Positions 24,852 through 33,437 are shown, numbered from the stretch's first letter. The stretch: 64,000 bases of DNA from Actinomycetota bacterium (GCA_004348925.1 RCMX01000006.1:491443-555442); one strand, 5' to 3'. The notes: a model not told the origin generated them from the letters alone. A program made the numbers and translations.

Positions 24852-25621
24852 TCCCGGACCTCCATTCACACCCCGACCTGTGGGGTGTGCGGCCCGTGCT
24901 GTTCACGATCGGTGGACAGCCTGTGGCCACGTACTCGTTCTTCGTAACGCTTGGTCTCGTGGTGGCGGTGTTGCTCTACCGCTACAACACCAAAGGCAAG
25001 TCGGTGGGCAACAACGGCCTGTACATCGCCCTGGCAGCGACCGTCGGCGGCATTATCGGCGCTAAGCTCCCGATATGGATCGTGAGTCTGCCGCAGATCC
25101 TCGCCGATCCGCTGCAACCTGCGGTCTGGCTCTCGGGACGCACCATCGTGGGCGGCATCATCGGCGGTGTGCTGGCCGTCTGGCTGGTCAAGCGCAAGCT
25201 GGGCATCAAGCAGCGGCTGGGGAACTACCTGGTGCCGTCGCTCACGGCCGGCATCTTCTTCGGGCGCCTCGGCTGCTTCTTCGCAGGGTGCTGCTACGGC
25301 GTCGCGACGTCGCTCCCCTGGGGCGTGAATTTCGGCGACGGCGTGCTCCGCAACCCGACGCAGCTCTACGAGGCGGTGTTCGTGCTCGGTTTGTTCGTGT
25401 TTGCGCAGCTCATGAAGGATCGCTTCGCGCCGGGCGAGCTCTTCCGCCTCTTCATGATCACGTACTTCGGCTGGCGGTTCCTCATCGAGTTCATCAGGGT
25501 CAATCCCGTATGGATGATGGGACTGACGTATTATCAGGTTGTCTCACTCGGAGTCGTGATTGCGTACGTGCTCAAGGGTGTATACAGGAAAGCAGCCAGT
25601 TCTGCTGGAGGGGGTTCCTAA
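24848..25621 (+). CDS. Lgt-like (prolipoprotein diacylglyceryl transferase family) membrane enzyme
   Basis: A 257-residue, seven-helix protein related to Lgt. Family marks: 'SGRTIVGGIIGGVLAVWL', 'GIFFGRLGCFFAGCCYG', 'SLPWGVNF', 'NPTQLYEAVFVLGLFVF' and 'ITYFGWRFLIEFIRVNPVW'. True Lgt has 'GRxGNFxNGE' where this has 'GRLGCFFAGCCYG', so it is a paralogue rather than the housekeeping lipoprotein enzyme. Lgt moves diacylglyceryl from phosphatidylglycerol, so this relative may handle a lipid made or altered by the radical SAM protein. GTGA overlap with the DUF4395-like gene. Confidence 0.82.
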   Translation: MIPDLHSHPDLWGVRPVLFTIGGQPVATYSFFVTLGLVVAVLLYRYNTKGKSVGNNGLYIALAATVGGIIGAKLPIWIVSLPQILADPLQPAVWLSGRTIVGGIIGGVLAVWLVKRKLGIKQRLGNYLVPSLTAGIFFGRLGCFFAGCCYGVATSLPWGVNFGDGVLRNPTQLYEAVFVLGLFVFAQLMKDRFAPGELFRLFMITYFGWRFLIEFIRVNPVWMMGLTYYQVVSLGVVIAYVLKGVYRKAASSAGGGS

Positions 25622-25622
25622 C

Positions 25623-26048
25623 ATGGACGAGACCAATCTTCCCGAGAACGGAAGCACCCCGGAAACACCGGTACCCGAGCAGCCGATAGCACCGCCGGAG
25701 CCGATGACGTCTCCGATTCCGAATCCTGTGCCCAAGCCCAAGACCGACATCGGTTTCCTCATGCTCGGGCTTGTCACGCCGATCATCGCCTACACCGTGA
25801 CCGGTATGGTCAGCGGTCTGCTCGCAACCGTCATCGGAGATGCGTTCGCGGCGTACTTCAGCATTCTCGGACTCTTCCAGGTGGTGCTCTTCGTCGTCTT
25901 CCCCGTGATGTTCTTCGTGGGTAAGAGCAAGGGCAACGTGCGCATGTGGAGCTTCGGCAAAGGCGGGCTCTTCTTCTACCTGGCCTCGCTCATCATCGGT
26001 CTGCTCGCGTTCGGAACCTGCGCGGTAACGGGCGTCCTCGGCGGCTAG
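25623..26048 (+). CDS. Small membrane protein with Pro-rich N-terminus
   Basis: A 141-residue protein: acidic, Pro-rich cytoplasmic N-terminus ('PETPVPEQPIAPPEP') followed by three hydrophobic helices. The ATG at 25623 has GGAGGGGG eight bases upstream and lies one base after the Lgt-like stop, so it is the fifth gene of the operon. No family recognised. Its place suggests an accessory membrane subunit. Confidence 0.75.
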   Translation: MDETNLPENGSTPETPVPEQPIAPPEPMTSPIPNPVPKPKTDIGFLMLGLVTPIIAYTVTGMVSGLLATVIGDAFAAYFSILGLFQVVLFVVFPVMFFVGKSKGNVRMWSFGKGGLFFYLASLIIGLLAFGTCAVTGVLGG

Positions 26049-26081
26049 CCTGTCGCCGAGAGGTGCCCGCGGCCTTTTCGC

Positions 26082-26103
26082 GGACATCGAAGATCTTCGA
26101 TGT
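26082..26103. repeat. Perfect 22-bp palindrome between convergent genes
   Basis: GACATCGAAGA and its exact complement TCTTCGATGTC, without a spacer, between two convergent stop codons. There is no T-tract on either side, so it is not a classic terminator. It may be an operator or a transcript-end hairpin. Confidence 0.55.
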
Positions 26104-26132
26104 CGCGACAAACGGCATCCCCATGCGCGGCG

Positions 26133-27329
26133 CTAGATGATCGCGTCGAGCGCCTCCAGCACGCGGGCGATATCCTCGGCACAGCTGTACGGAGCCAGGC
26201 CGAGACGAACGCCGCCGGCATCGCCAAGTCCGAGCGCGCGCGACGCTTCAAGCGCATAGAACGAGCCCGCCGGCGCGTTGATGTTGAACTCGGCAAGTCG
26301 CCTGGTGACCTCGATCGGCTCCATGCCGTCCACCGTGAAGAGCAGCGTCGGCGTGCGCACCTGCGCCCGCGAGTAGACGGTGATCCGCGAGTGTTCGGCC
26401 AGGCCAGCCTCAAGCGTGTGACGCAGCGCGTCCTCGTGCGCGGCCAGCGCGGCCATCGCGCTGCGCAGCTGCTCGCGACGCGTCGTCGCCGGCTCGCCGA
26501 AGCTTGCCAGGAAGTCGACAGCCGCCGCCGTGCCCGCCATGAGCTCCCAGGGCGGGGTGCCGAGCTCGAACCGCTCGGGCACGGTGTTCGTCGAAGGCAG
26601 CAGCTTCTCGGGCGAAAGCGTCTCGAGCAGCGCCTGTGACGCGACCAGCACGCCATGGTGCGGGCCGCAGAACTTGTACGGCGAGCACACGTAGACGTCG
26701 GCGCCCATCTCGGCCACGTCCACGAATGCGTGCGGTGTGTTGTGGACGCCGTCCACGTACAGGAGCGCGCCTCGGGCATGCACGCGCTCCGCGATCTCGC
26801 GGATTGCGGGACGCGTGCCGATGAGGTTGGACGCCGCGGTGATGGCGACCAGCCGGGTTCGATCCGAGAGCTGCCGCTCCACATCGTCAGCGGTAACCTC
26901 GCCGGTTGCGGTGTCGAACTCGGCGTAGCGCACGGTCGCGCCAGCGTGCGTCGCCGCGTACACCCACGGACGGATGTTCGCGTCGTGGTCCAGCCGAGAG
27001 ACGACAACCTCGTCGCCGGGCGCCCATGTCTGCGCGAGGGCGCGCGCGAAATCGAAGGTGAGCTGCGTCATACTGCGCCCGAACACGACGCCGCCAGCAT
27101 CCATGCCGAGCAGGTCCGCGATTGCTGCACGCGCGCCTAGAACGATGGCGTCGGTGCGTCGCTCGGCGGGCGTGATCGTGCCTCGCTGGCAGGTCGCCGA
27201 CACCATCGTGTCGCGAACAGCCTCGGCGACGACGGTCGGCATGAGCGTGCCGCCGGGTGCGTCGAAGTGGGCTGCGCCTTCGCGGAGCGCCGGAAACGCC
27301 GCTCGGACCGCGTCTACCTGGAAAGCCAT
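26133..27329 (-). CDS. Cysteine-desulfurase-like PLP aminotransferase (class V)
   Basis: A 398-residue class V PLP enzyme of the cysteine-desulfurase-like subgroup. PLP marks are 'SRLDHDANIRPW' (substrate His), 'YVDGVHNTPHAFVD' (PLP Asp/His) and 'VCSPYKFCGPHHG' with the Schiff-base Lys. The active-site Cys loop of true SufS/IscS is not evident, so it may use another substrate. It is monocistronic and converges with the radical SAM operon. Confidence 0.85.
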   Translation of the reverse strand: MAFQVDAVRAAFPALREGAAHFDAPGGTLMPTVVAEAVRDTMVSATCQRGTITPAERRTDAIVLGARAAIADLLGMDAGGVVFGRSMTQLTFDFARALAQTWAPGDEVVVSRLDHDANIRPWVYAATHAGATVRYAEFDTATGEVTADDVERQLSDRTRLVAITAASNLIGTRPAIREIAERVHARGALLYVDGVHNTPHAFVDVAEMGADVYVCSPYKFCGPHHGVLVASQALLETLSPEKLLPSTNTVPERFELGTPPWELMAGTAAAVDFLASFGEPATTRREQLRSAMAALAAHEDALRHTLEAGLAEHSRITVYSRAQVRTPTLLFTVDGMEPIEVTRRLAEFNINAPAGSFYALEASRALGLGDAGGVRLGLAPYSCAEDIARVLEALDAII

Positions 27330-27394
27330 AGGTGCGTCCTTTGCTCGGGAGTGGTCAGGCTTCAGTCTAACCGCCTGGCGCCCGGAGCGCGCGC

Positions 27395-28255
27395 CTACCG
27401 CATCGGCTGGTCGGTCTCGTAGACGACACCTACCGCCGGTCCCACATGCAGACCGACGACCGGGTGCAGCGGCACGACGAGCACCTCGCGGTCCACGATC
27501 GGCGCAACGACGTCGGCCACGAACCGCTCAGCGTCCTCGCCATCGCCGAAGAACTGCACCGCGACCTGGCGCAGCCCGTACTGCTCAATGTCGCGGCGCA
27601 TCAGCGCACCGATCTTCGCCCACGCGTTCCGGGTGTTCCTCGCCGCGCCGGCCACGCCGGTCGCGCCCTTCTCGGCGGTGAGGATCGGGGCGATTCGAAG
27701 CGCCACGCCAAGCAGGCCTGCCGCAGCCGAGATCCGCCCGCCTCGGCGTAGGTACTCAAGGCTCCGCGGCGTGAAGAGGAAGCGGGTGCGCCGGGTCATC
27801 TCGGTGGCAAAGCGGGCGCACTCATCAAGCGGCTTGCCAGCTGCGGCGGCCTCAGCGGCCGCGAGCACCGCGAAGCCCTCCTCCAGGCTGTTCGAGCGGC
27901 TGTCCACGACCTCGATGGTAGCGTTGGGTCGCTCGGAGCGAACCATGGCAGCGGCCAAGGACGCCGACTGCACCGTGCCGCTCATGCCTGCCGAGATGAG
28001 GACGGCCAGCGCCTCATCGCCCTCATCGACGATGCGACGAAACGCCTCAGCGAAATCCTCGGGAGACGGCTGCGATGTGCGCGGGAGCTCCGGCATGTCG
28101 GCAAGCTTCACGAAGAAGTCCGGCGCGCGCAGCTCTTCCTCGGGAATGGCCCGGCCGTCAACGAACACCAAGAGGGGAATAGTCGTGATGGACAGCCGCT
28201 CGATATCGGCGTCGCTGATGCTGCTGGCCGAGTCAGTCACGATGCGGACCGCCAT
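27395..28255 (-). CDS. DegV family fatty-acid-binding protein
   Basis: A 286-residue DegV protein, which binds a fatty acyl chain for fatty-acid kinase. Starts 'MAVRIVTDSASSIS', with 'TSQPSPEDF', 'VLISAGMSGT' and 'EYLRRGGRISAAAGLLGVAL' in the expected order. The ATG at 28255 was chosen because the family begins at this strand and GGAG lies just upstream. It stands alone, divergent from the DUF1295 gene. Confidence 0.92.
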   Translation of the reverse strand: MAVRIVTDSASSISDADIERLSITTIPLLVFVDGRAIPEEELRAPDFFVKLADMPELPRTSQPSPEDFAEAFRRIVDEGDEALAVLISAGMSGTVQSASLAAAMVRSERPNATIEVVDSRSNSLEEGFAVLAAAEAAAAGKPLDECARFATEMTRRTRFLFTPRSLEYLRRGGRISAAAGLLGVALRIAPILTAEKGATGVAGAARNTRNAWAKIGALMRRDIEQYGLRQVAVQFFGDGEDAERFVADVVAPIVDREVLVVPLHPVVGLHVGPAVGVVYETDQPMR

Positions 28256-28361
28256 GCTCCACCCCGATTCTGAACGACAGGTCGCTTCATAGTAGAGATT
28301 TCCATCCACCGACGGTCGCTAACCTTGAGCAAGGCGGCTCGGCGACCCAGAAGGAGCACTC

Positions 28362-29240
28362 ATGGCCGACAAGCGTGGAACCGCCATAGCAGGCACGGTC
28401 GCAGCCGTGGTGATCGGAGCCGCCATCTCATGGGCGGGCTCGCAGGGGGGCGCCACCTTCGGCGGCGTGCCGGTCTTCGCGACCGCCGTTGGTATCGCGT
28501 TTCTCGTGCAGTGGCTGGTGTTCGTGCCGTCATTCCTCATGCACACCGAGCGCTACTTCGACATTACCGGAGCCGTGACGTACGTCTCAGTTATGGCGTT
28601 CGCTGTGTTCGCGAGCGGAGACGTCGGCGCACGGTCGCTGCTGCTGCTGACGCTCGTGGTCGTGTGGGCAGGACGTCTCGGGAGCTTCCTGTTCCGTCGC
28701 GTGCGTCGCGCGGGCAAGGACGTGCGTTTCGACGCCATCAAGCAGAACCTCCCCGACTTCCTCATGACGTGGACGCTGCAGGGGTTGTGGGTGAGCCTGA
28801 CGCTGGCAGCCGCTCTCGGCGCAGTTACCGGCGGAGCTGGCGGGCTGGATGCGTTCGCAATCGCTGGCCTGTGCGTGTGGGTCATCGGCTTCGGGCTTGA
28901 GGCGACGGCCGATCGTCAGAAGGGCCAGTTCCGAGCCGACCCCGCCAACAAGGGGCGCTTCATCAACTCGGGTCTGTGGGCGCTTTCCCGTCACCCCAAC
29001 TACTTCGGCGAGATCGTGCTCTGGACCGGCGTCGCGATCATCGCCTTCCCCATGCTTGGCGGCTGGCGGTACGCGACCCTCATCTCCCCGATCTTCGTGT
29101 ACCTGCTACTCACGAGAGTCAGCGGCGTGCCGCTGCTGGAGAAGAGCGCCGAGGAGCGCTGGGGCGGCCAGGACGACTACGAGGAGTACAAGCGCACCAT
29201 GCCAGTGCTGGTGCCGTGGCTCGGCCGCAAGGCGAAATAG
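28362..29240 (+). CDS. DUF1295 (steroid-reductase-like) membrane protein
   Basis: A 292-residue membrane protein with about eight helices of the DUF1295 family, related to the C-terminal catalytic part of 5-alpha steroid reductases. Marks: 'WAGRLGSFLFRRV', 'FEATADRQKGQF' region (as 'GLEATADRQKGQFRADPANKG'), 'GLWALSRHPNYFGEIVLWTG', ending 'YEEYKRTMPVLVPW'. It probably reduces or methylates a hydrophobic substrate. Monocistronic. Confidence 0.88.
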   Translation: MADKRGTAIAGTVAAVVIGAAISWAGSQGGATFGGVPVFATAVGIAFLVQWLVFVPSFLMHTERYFDITGAVTYVSVMAFAVFASGDVGARSLLLLTLVVVWAGRLGSFLFRRVRRAGKDVRFDAIKQNLPDFLMTWTLQGLWVSLTLAAALGAVTGGAGGLDAFAIAGLCVWVIGFGLEATADRQKGQFRADPANKGRFINSGLWALSRHPNYFGEIVLWTGVAIIAFPMLGGWRYATLISPIFVYLLLTRVSGVPLLEKSAEERWGGQDDYEEYKRTMPVLVPWLGRKAK

Positions 29241-29257
29241 CGGGCGTCCGTCGGCGC

Positions 29258-29689
29258 TCAGAAGAGCTTCGGCGCTCCACCTCGACCGCTGTTGCGCTCC
29301 ATCCACTCGCGCGCTTCCTGCACCACGCGCGCATCCACACCCGGTCGGCGCCGGTCGGCGCTTCCCGCGCGCAGCTCGTGGCGGCGGATGTCGTCGTACT
29401 CGTCCTCAAGCTCGAGCAAGGCGCCGATGTCGTGTGACTCGCCAGGCTTCTTGTACATGCTGTACGCCATCCCCGCCGGGCGAATCACCTCGTCACCGAT
29501 GAGGCGCATGCCTTCCTCGGGCGCCAGCCTCCCGGACGCGACATCGCCGAGGTAGAGCTCCAGCAACGTCCAAGCCGCCTGGCTGACGCTGGGCAGCGGT
29601 ATCCCGCGCTCGGCGAGGACCGGATCGGGCTCGCAGCGCCCAAGTGCAGCGCGCGCGGCAAGGACATCCAGATCGAGGTTCTCGGTCAC
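29258..29689 (-). CDS. Hypothetical soluble protein
   Basis: A 143-residue, mostly helical protein, rich in Glu, Arg and Leu, with no recognised motif ('VSQAAWTLLELYLGDVASGRL', 'EDEYDDIRRHELR'). I chose a GTG at 29689 because AAGGAG precedes it by nine bases; Met codons lie 17-21 residues upstream. It converges with the DUF1295 gene, 17 bp away. Confidence 0.65.
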   Translation of the reverse strand: MTENLDLDVLAARAALGRCEPDPVLAERGIPLPSVSQAAWTLLELYLGDVASGRLAPEEGMRLIGDEVIRPAGMAYSMYKKPGESHDIGALLELEDEYDDIRRHELRAGSADRRRPGVDARVVQEAREWMERNSGRGGAPKLF

Positions 29690-29784
29690 TCGCGGTCGCT
29701 CCTTGGTGTTGGGCCTGACAGGGGAACGTCGAAGCATGACCATACCCCACAATCGGTGCCGAAAGGAGCGTTGTTCGCTCGCGA

Positions 29785-29955
29785 CTACCTCTTGAATCCG
29801 AGCAGGGAGTGCTCCGCTTTCCCCTTGCGCGGCGTCAGCTGAGGGCGCTTCTTCCTCGCCTCGGCCATCCGTTTGAGCTTCTCAATACCGTCGTCGGTCA
29901 CGCCAAAGGTGTCGCGAAGCTGCCGATCGGTCGCATCGTCGCCACTTGTGATCAT
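29785..29955 (-). CDS. Small basic protein, unknown
   Basis: A 56-residue protein with an acidic start ('SGDDATDRQLRDTFGV') and a basic tail ('RKKRPQLTPRKGKAEH'). GGGGGT lies upstream of the ATG; a GTG at 29970 is possible. It is probably real given the ribosome site and balanced composition. No family recognised. Confidence 0.5.
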   Translation of the reverse strand: MITSGDDATDRQLRDTFGVTDDGIEKLKRMAEARKKRPQLTPRKGKAEHSLLGFKR

Positions 29956-30015
29956 GCCGTTCACCCCCACCTCACGTGTCGCACTACGCGACCATCATGC
30001 ACTTCGGCTCTGACA

Positions 30016-31023
30016 TTATCGCGTGAGTTCGCCCGCGAGATCCTCCTGCATGAGCGCCGCGACCGTTGCCGTGTCGAGCCCTCGGCCAAGCAGCACCGCA
30101 AGCTTCGTGAGCGCGGCCTCGGACGTCATGTCGAAGCCGGGCACCGCGCCCGCGCGCATGAGCGCCGAGCCGGTCGCGTAAGCGCCGGGCCGCACGGCTC
30201 CGCGCACGCACTGCGTCACGACCACCACCACGATGCCCTGCGCCACCGCCGCTTCGATCGCCGAGAGGAACTCGCGGTCGTCGGCGGGGCCGTTGCCCGC
30301 GCCGTACGCCTCGATGATGAGTCCCTGGAGCGGCGGCCGGCAGATGTTCGCCAGGATCGACGCCGAGAACCCCGGGAACAGCCGCACGGCGGCCACTTGC
30401 CCGAGTCGCCCGGCAAGCAGGCCGGGCTCGCCGGCAGGCGCGCGCACGATCGAGCGGTTCACAGCGATCTCGACGCCGATCTCCGCAAGTGGCGGGAACC
30501 TCGGCGAGTCGAACGCGTCAAAGCCTGACGCGTCTACCTTCGTGGCGCGGTTGCCGCGGAGCAGCAGCTCGCCAAAGAGCAGGCTCACCTCGGCAAGCTC
30601 CGGCATCGCTGCCACCTGCAGCGCCGCCACCAGGTTCTGGCGCCCGTCGCTGCGCGCCCGCGAGATCGGGATCTGCGAGCCGGTCACGACCACCGGCTTG
30701 CCGAAGCCTGGCAGCAGGAACGAGAGCGCCGAGGACGTGTACGCCATGGTGTCGGTGCCGTGCAGCACCACGAAACCGGCGTGGTCGTCTCGGCGGTCGT
30801 AGAGCATGCTCGCGATGGTGCACCATGTCTCGGGCGTGGCATTCGAGGAATCGATCAGGCGATCGAGCTCGCAGAACGCGATCGGCGGCAGCTCCCCGCG
30901 CGACGCCTCGACGATTGCCGAGAGATGCGGCGCGAGTGCCTCGGCAGCAGGCGCGTCACCCTCGGGCGTGTCCACCATCCCGATCGTCCCACCCGTGTGC
31001 AGCACAAGTACGCTGTCGCTCAT
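30016..31023 (-). CDS. ansA: Type I L-asparaginase
   Basis: A 335-residue cytoplasmic asparaginase that hydrolyses asparagine to aspartate and ammonia. The first catalytic Thr is in 'LHTGGTIGM' (Thr13), the second in 'VVLHGTDTMAYT', with 'VVTGSQIPISRARSDGRQNL' and 'EAYGAGNGP' following. Its ATG overlaps the stop of the upstream DUF4386 gene (ATGA), making it the last gene of a seven-gene unit headed by an ArsR regulator, an unusual setting for this enzyme. Confidence 0.93.
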   Translation of the reverse strand: MSDSVLVLHTGGTIGMVDTPEGDAPAAEALAPHLSAIVEASRGELPPIAFCELDRLIDSSNATPETWCTIASMLYDRRDDHAGFVVLHGTDTMAYTSSALSFLLPGFGKPVVVTGSQIPISRARSDGRQNLVAALQVAAMPELAEVSLLFGELLLRGNRATKVDASGFDAFDSPRFPPLAEIGVEIAVNRSIVRAPAGEPGLLAGRLGQVAAVRLFPGFSASILANICRPPLQGLIIEAYGAGNGPADDREFLSAIEAAVAQGIVVVVVTQCVRGAVRPGAYATGSALMRAGAVPGFDMTSEAALTKLAVLLGRGLDTATVAALMQEDLAGELTR

Positions 31024-31736
31024 GCGACTCCCACTTCCGTCCTCGCCGACGACACCTTCACGCCCTTCACCAGGAGCCAGAGCGCCAGCCCTACCTCGGC
31101 AACGAAGCTCACGAGAAGTCCGGGGTACGTGATCGCGCGCAGGCCCGGCGCCAGCATACCCTGCAGGAACCAGATCAGGCAGCCGATCCCGTCGAGCATG
31201 AGCAGCACGCCCAGGAACCGCGGCAGGAACTTCGACTTGTAGACGAGATACCCGAGCGGGAACAGCCATGCGCTGAAGAACAGCTGGGCCGAGACGAAGA
31301 CCGTCTTGTACGTGTTGATCGACAGTCGCGCCAGCCCCTCAAGCTGCGCCGCCGAGAACGCCGCCGTGCCACTGGCCGCGTCGCCCTGCAGCAGCGCCGA
31401 GATGAGCGGCAGCGAGCTCAGGCAATGGATGCCAACGCCCACGGCGTTGAGCAGCAAGAAGAGCAGCGCCAGGTTCTTGTCGACCGACCGCAGCAGAACG
31501 TAGAGACCCCACGCGGTCGCGAGGAACAGGAGCGCCGCAAACAGGTTCACGACAAGCCCCGCTCGGAAGGACGCGGGGTTCGTGATGATCGCCTGGTAGA
31601 GCTGCTCCACCGTGCCGCGCCCGATGTGGCCTAGCACGTCGGCCAGAATCATGGCCAGGATGTAGGTGATGTAGAGCCCTCCGGTGATCCTGGCGACGGT
31701 ACGCGGCGCCAGCCGATCGGTGATCTTCGAAGACAT
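31020..31736 (-). CDS. DUF4386 membrane protein (second of two)
   Basis: A 238-residue protein with six hydrophobic helices of the DUF4386 family ('RITGGLYITYILAMILADVL', 'FRAGLVVNLFAALLFLATAW', 'FPLGYLVYKSKFLPRFLGVLLML'). The family has no known activity. A Met at 31736 is chosen as start; a TTG seven codons upstream is possible. It lies between the 46-residue membrane gene and asparaginase, overlapping the latter by four bases. Confidence 0.85.
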   Translation of the reverse strand: MSSKITDRLAPRTVARITGGLYITYILAMILADVLGHIGRGTVEQLYQAIITNPASFRAGLVVNLFAALLFLATAWGLYVLLRSVDKNLALLFLLLNAVGVGIHCLSSLPLISALLQGDAASGTAAFSAAQLEGLARLSINTYKTVFVSAQLFFSAWLFPLGYLVYKSKFLPRFLGVLLMLDGIGCLIWFLQGMLAPGLRAITYPGLLVSFVAEVGLALWLLVKGVKVSSARTEVGVA

Positions 31737-31773
31737 GCGTGTCACTTCCCTCTTCAAGCGAGCCGAAAGCTCG

Positions 31774-31914
31774 CTACCCCATGTACGCTATCGCGGCCAG
31801 AACAGCCGGAACTACCGCCGCACCAAGCAGCACGAGCGCGGCCGGAACTCCGACCTTCCAGTACGCAAACGCCCCCAGCACAAGCAGCAAGACGATTCGA
31901 ACGACCTGGCCCAC
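31774..31914 (-). CDS. 46-residue two-helix membrane peptide
   Basis: Small gene with GTG start and GAGGGA six bases upstream, 21 bp after the preceding small gene. The protein has two hydrophobic helices separated by 'YWKVGVP'. Composition, ribosome site and position between two membrane genes of the same operon support it. Function unknown; perhaps a subunit or stabiliser of a DUF4386 partner. Confidence 0.6.
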   Translation of the reverse strand: MGQVVRIVLLLVLGAFAYWKVGVPAALVLLGAAVVPAVLAAIAYMG

Positions 31915-31935
31915 GGCCGGTCCCTCGGCACGGAA

Positions 31936-32109
31936 TCAAGCGTATGCCGAGAAGGCGATGAGACCGCCGGCCACGAGGGCCACGCCTGCGGAAGCCTGCG
32001 GAGGCCAGGCCTTCACGACCCCGCTTGCCGCGCGAGCGATCAGGTACGCCACCCACGTGCCGAGCCCGCCGAGCATGGTCACGATCGGGACGAAGAATGG
32101 GCTGTCCAT
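31936..32109 (-). CDS. 57-residue two-helix membrane peptide
   Basis: Starts at an ATG that overlaps the upstream DUF4386 stop by one base (TGATG). Two hydrophobic helices flank 'KAWPPQASAG'. With the following 46-residue gene it forms a pair of tiny membrane proteins between two DUF4386 genes. No family recognised. Confidence 0.65.
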   Translation of the reverse strand: MDSPFFVPIVTMLGGLGTWVAYLIARAASGVVKAWPPQASAGVALVAGGLIAFSAYA

Positions 32110-32834
32110 CACACGGCCTCCGGGCTCATATCGAGGCGAGTGGCGGTCGCACGCGGCTGCCGATCCTCGGCGGTGAGCGCGTCTTGGTTGAAGCCCTTCA
32201 CGATGAGCCACACAGCGAGGACCATCTCCTGCAGCCCGAGCGGCACCATCAGCATGTCGAGGTTCAAGCCGGCCATGCGCGCGAGCGGTGCGGTGAGGTA
32301 GAGCGCGGCTCCGACAAGGCCCCAGACCGTGATCCAGCGAGGGACGAGTCGTGCGCGGAAGAGCAACCAGTAGAACATGACCGCTCCGAGCAGGAACGGC
32401 AGCGCTATCAGCTGGTCGAAGATCAGTCCCTGGGCGATCCGCAACGCGCCCGCCACCGGGGCGATGGAGGAGGGCTCCGCACTCAGCGCGACGAGAACCA
32501 GCCAGAGGAATGCGCTCAACACGTACAGCATTCCCTCAAGCGCGCCACGGAAGATCACGTAGCCCATTGAGAGCGCTTCGCTGAAACGGCGGCCGATGGG
32601 ATAGAAGACCGCCGAGAGCGCCGAGAGCGCGAAACCCATGGTGAGCGTGAGGAACGCTCCGGCGATAACGGCGGTGCGGTTCGCGGCCAGCTGCGCGAGG
32701 ATGTCCGAGCCGGTCATCGTCGGCATGATCAGGGCGGCGGCGACTCCCGCGGCGGTTCCAAGGATGTACAGCGAACCAATCATCGTCGCGGCGCGGCGAT
32801 CGCTCATCGCTGCCGCTGTTCTCTTATCCGACAT
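32109..32834 (-). CDS. DUF4386 membrane protein (first of two)
   Basis: A 241-residue DUF4386 protein with six or seven helices ('MIGSLYILGTAAGVAAALIM', 'PIGRRFSEALSMGYVIFRGALEGMLY', 'PRWITVWGLVGAALYL'). It is a diverged paralogue of the gene at 31020-31736. It overlaps the upstream coiled-coil gene by 11 bp. Role unknown; repeated use of the family in one operon suggests a hetero-oligomer. Confidence 0.85.
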   Translation of the reverse strand: MSDKRTAAAMSDRRAATMIGSLYILGTAAGVAAALIMPTMTGSDILAQLAANRTAVIAGAFLTLTMGFALSALSAVFYPIGRRFSEALSMGYVIFRGALEGMLYVLSAFLWLVLVALSAEPSSIAPVAGALRIAQGLIFDQLIALPFLLGAVMFYWLLFRARLVPRWITVWGLVGAALYLTAPLARMAGLNLDMLMVPLGLQEMVLAVWLIVKGFNQDALTAEDRQPRATATRLDMSPEAV

Positions 32835-33093
32835 CTCTCATCATCTTCTCTATCGACTCGACCGACGTGCGTATCGCCGCAAGGTCGGTCTTCATGGCTG
32901 CCTGCGCCTCACGCGTCTCCTGCGCGAGCTTGTTGTACTCGGCGTTGAGCGCTTCGAACTGCTCGCCGCTGCTCGCCTTGATCTCCGCCATCTTGATCTG
33001 GTGCCGGCGATGCGAGGGCATCCCCAGGGATGCGACGGCGAAGAATGCGACGATCACGACAACGAACCCCACCGATCCATCAAGCCATTCCAT
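32824..33093 (-). CDS. Small membrane-anchored coiled-coil protein
   Basis: An 89-residue protein: one N-terminal transmembrane helix ('SVGFVVVIVAFFAVASLGM') and a charged heptad-like helix ('EQFEALNAEYNKLAQETREAQ'). The ATG overlaps the ArsR stop by one base (TAATG). It may oligomerise or tether the operon's products at the membrane. No family name recognised. Confidence 0.75.
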   Translation of the reverse strand: MEWLDGSVGFVVVIVAFFAVASLGMPSHRRHQIKMAEIKASSGEQFEALNAEYNKLAQETREAQAAMKTDLAAIRTSVESIEKMMRDVG

Positions 33094-33428
33094 TACGTGC
33101 TCCTTCCTTGAGTGTCGCTGTCCACGCTGAGGGTCTTCGTCGCGAGCGTGATGCGCTCTGGCGTCAGGTGCTCGTCGAAGTCCGTCACCGTGAAGAAGCG
33201 AAGTGCTTTCCCGTCCTCCGAGATCTCGTGGCGTCCCACCACGAGTCCCGCTTTCTCTAGTACTTGCAGGTGCATGTGGAGGAGCGGCCGGCCGATTCCG
33301 AGTTCGCGGGCCAACTCGCTGACGTAGCTCTCGCGATCCCTCAGTGCCGAGAGGATCCGCAGCCGGTGTGGGTTCGCAAGGGCGCTCAGCATCTGAAGCA
33401 ACTGGTCGCCGGTTCGGTCGTCCGTCAT
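33093..33428 (-). CDS. ArsR/GntR-like winged-helix repressor
   Basis: A 111-residue regulator with an ArsR-type fold: 'LLQMLSALANPHRLRILSAL', recognition segment 'VSELARELGIGRPLLHMHLQVLEKAGLV', and a wing 'EDGKALRFFTV'. It has no Cys, so a metal-thiolate sensor is excluded. It heads a seven-gene operon. A 28-bp perfect inverted repeat overlaps its start region and is probably its own operator. Confidence 0.9.
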   Translation of the reverse strand: MTDDRTGDQLLQMLSALANPHRLRILSALRDRESYVSELARELGIGRPLLHMHLQVLEKAGLVVGRHEISEDGKALRFFTVTDFDEHLTPERITLATKTLSVDSDTQGRST

Positions 33429-33437
33429 GTTTCCTCC

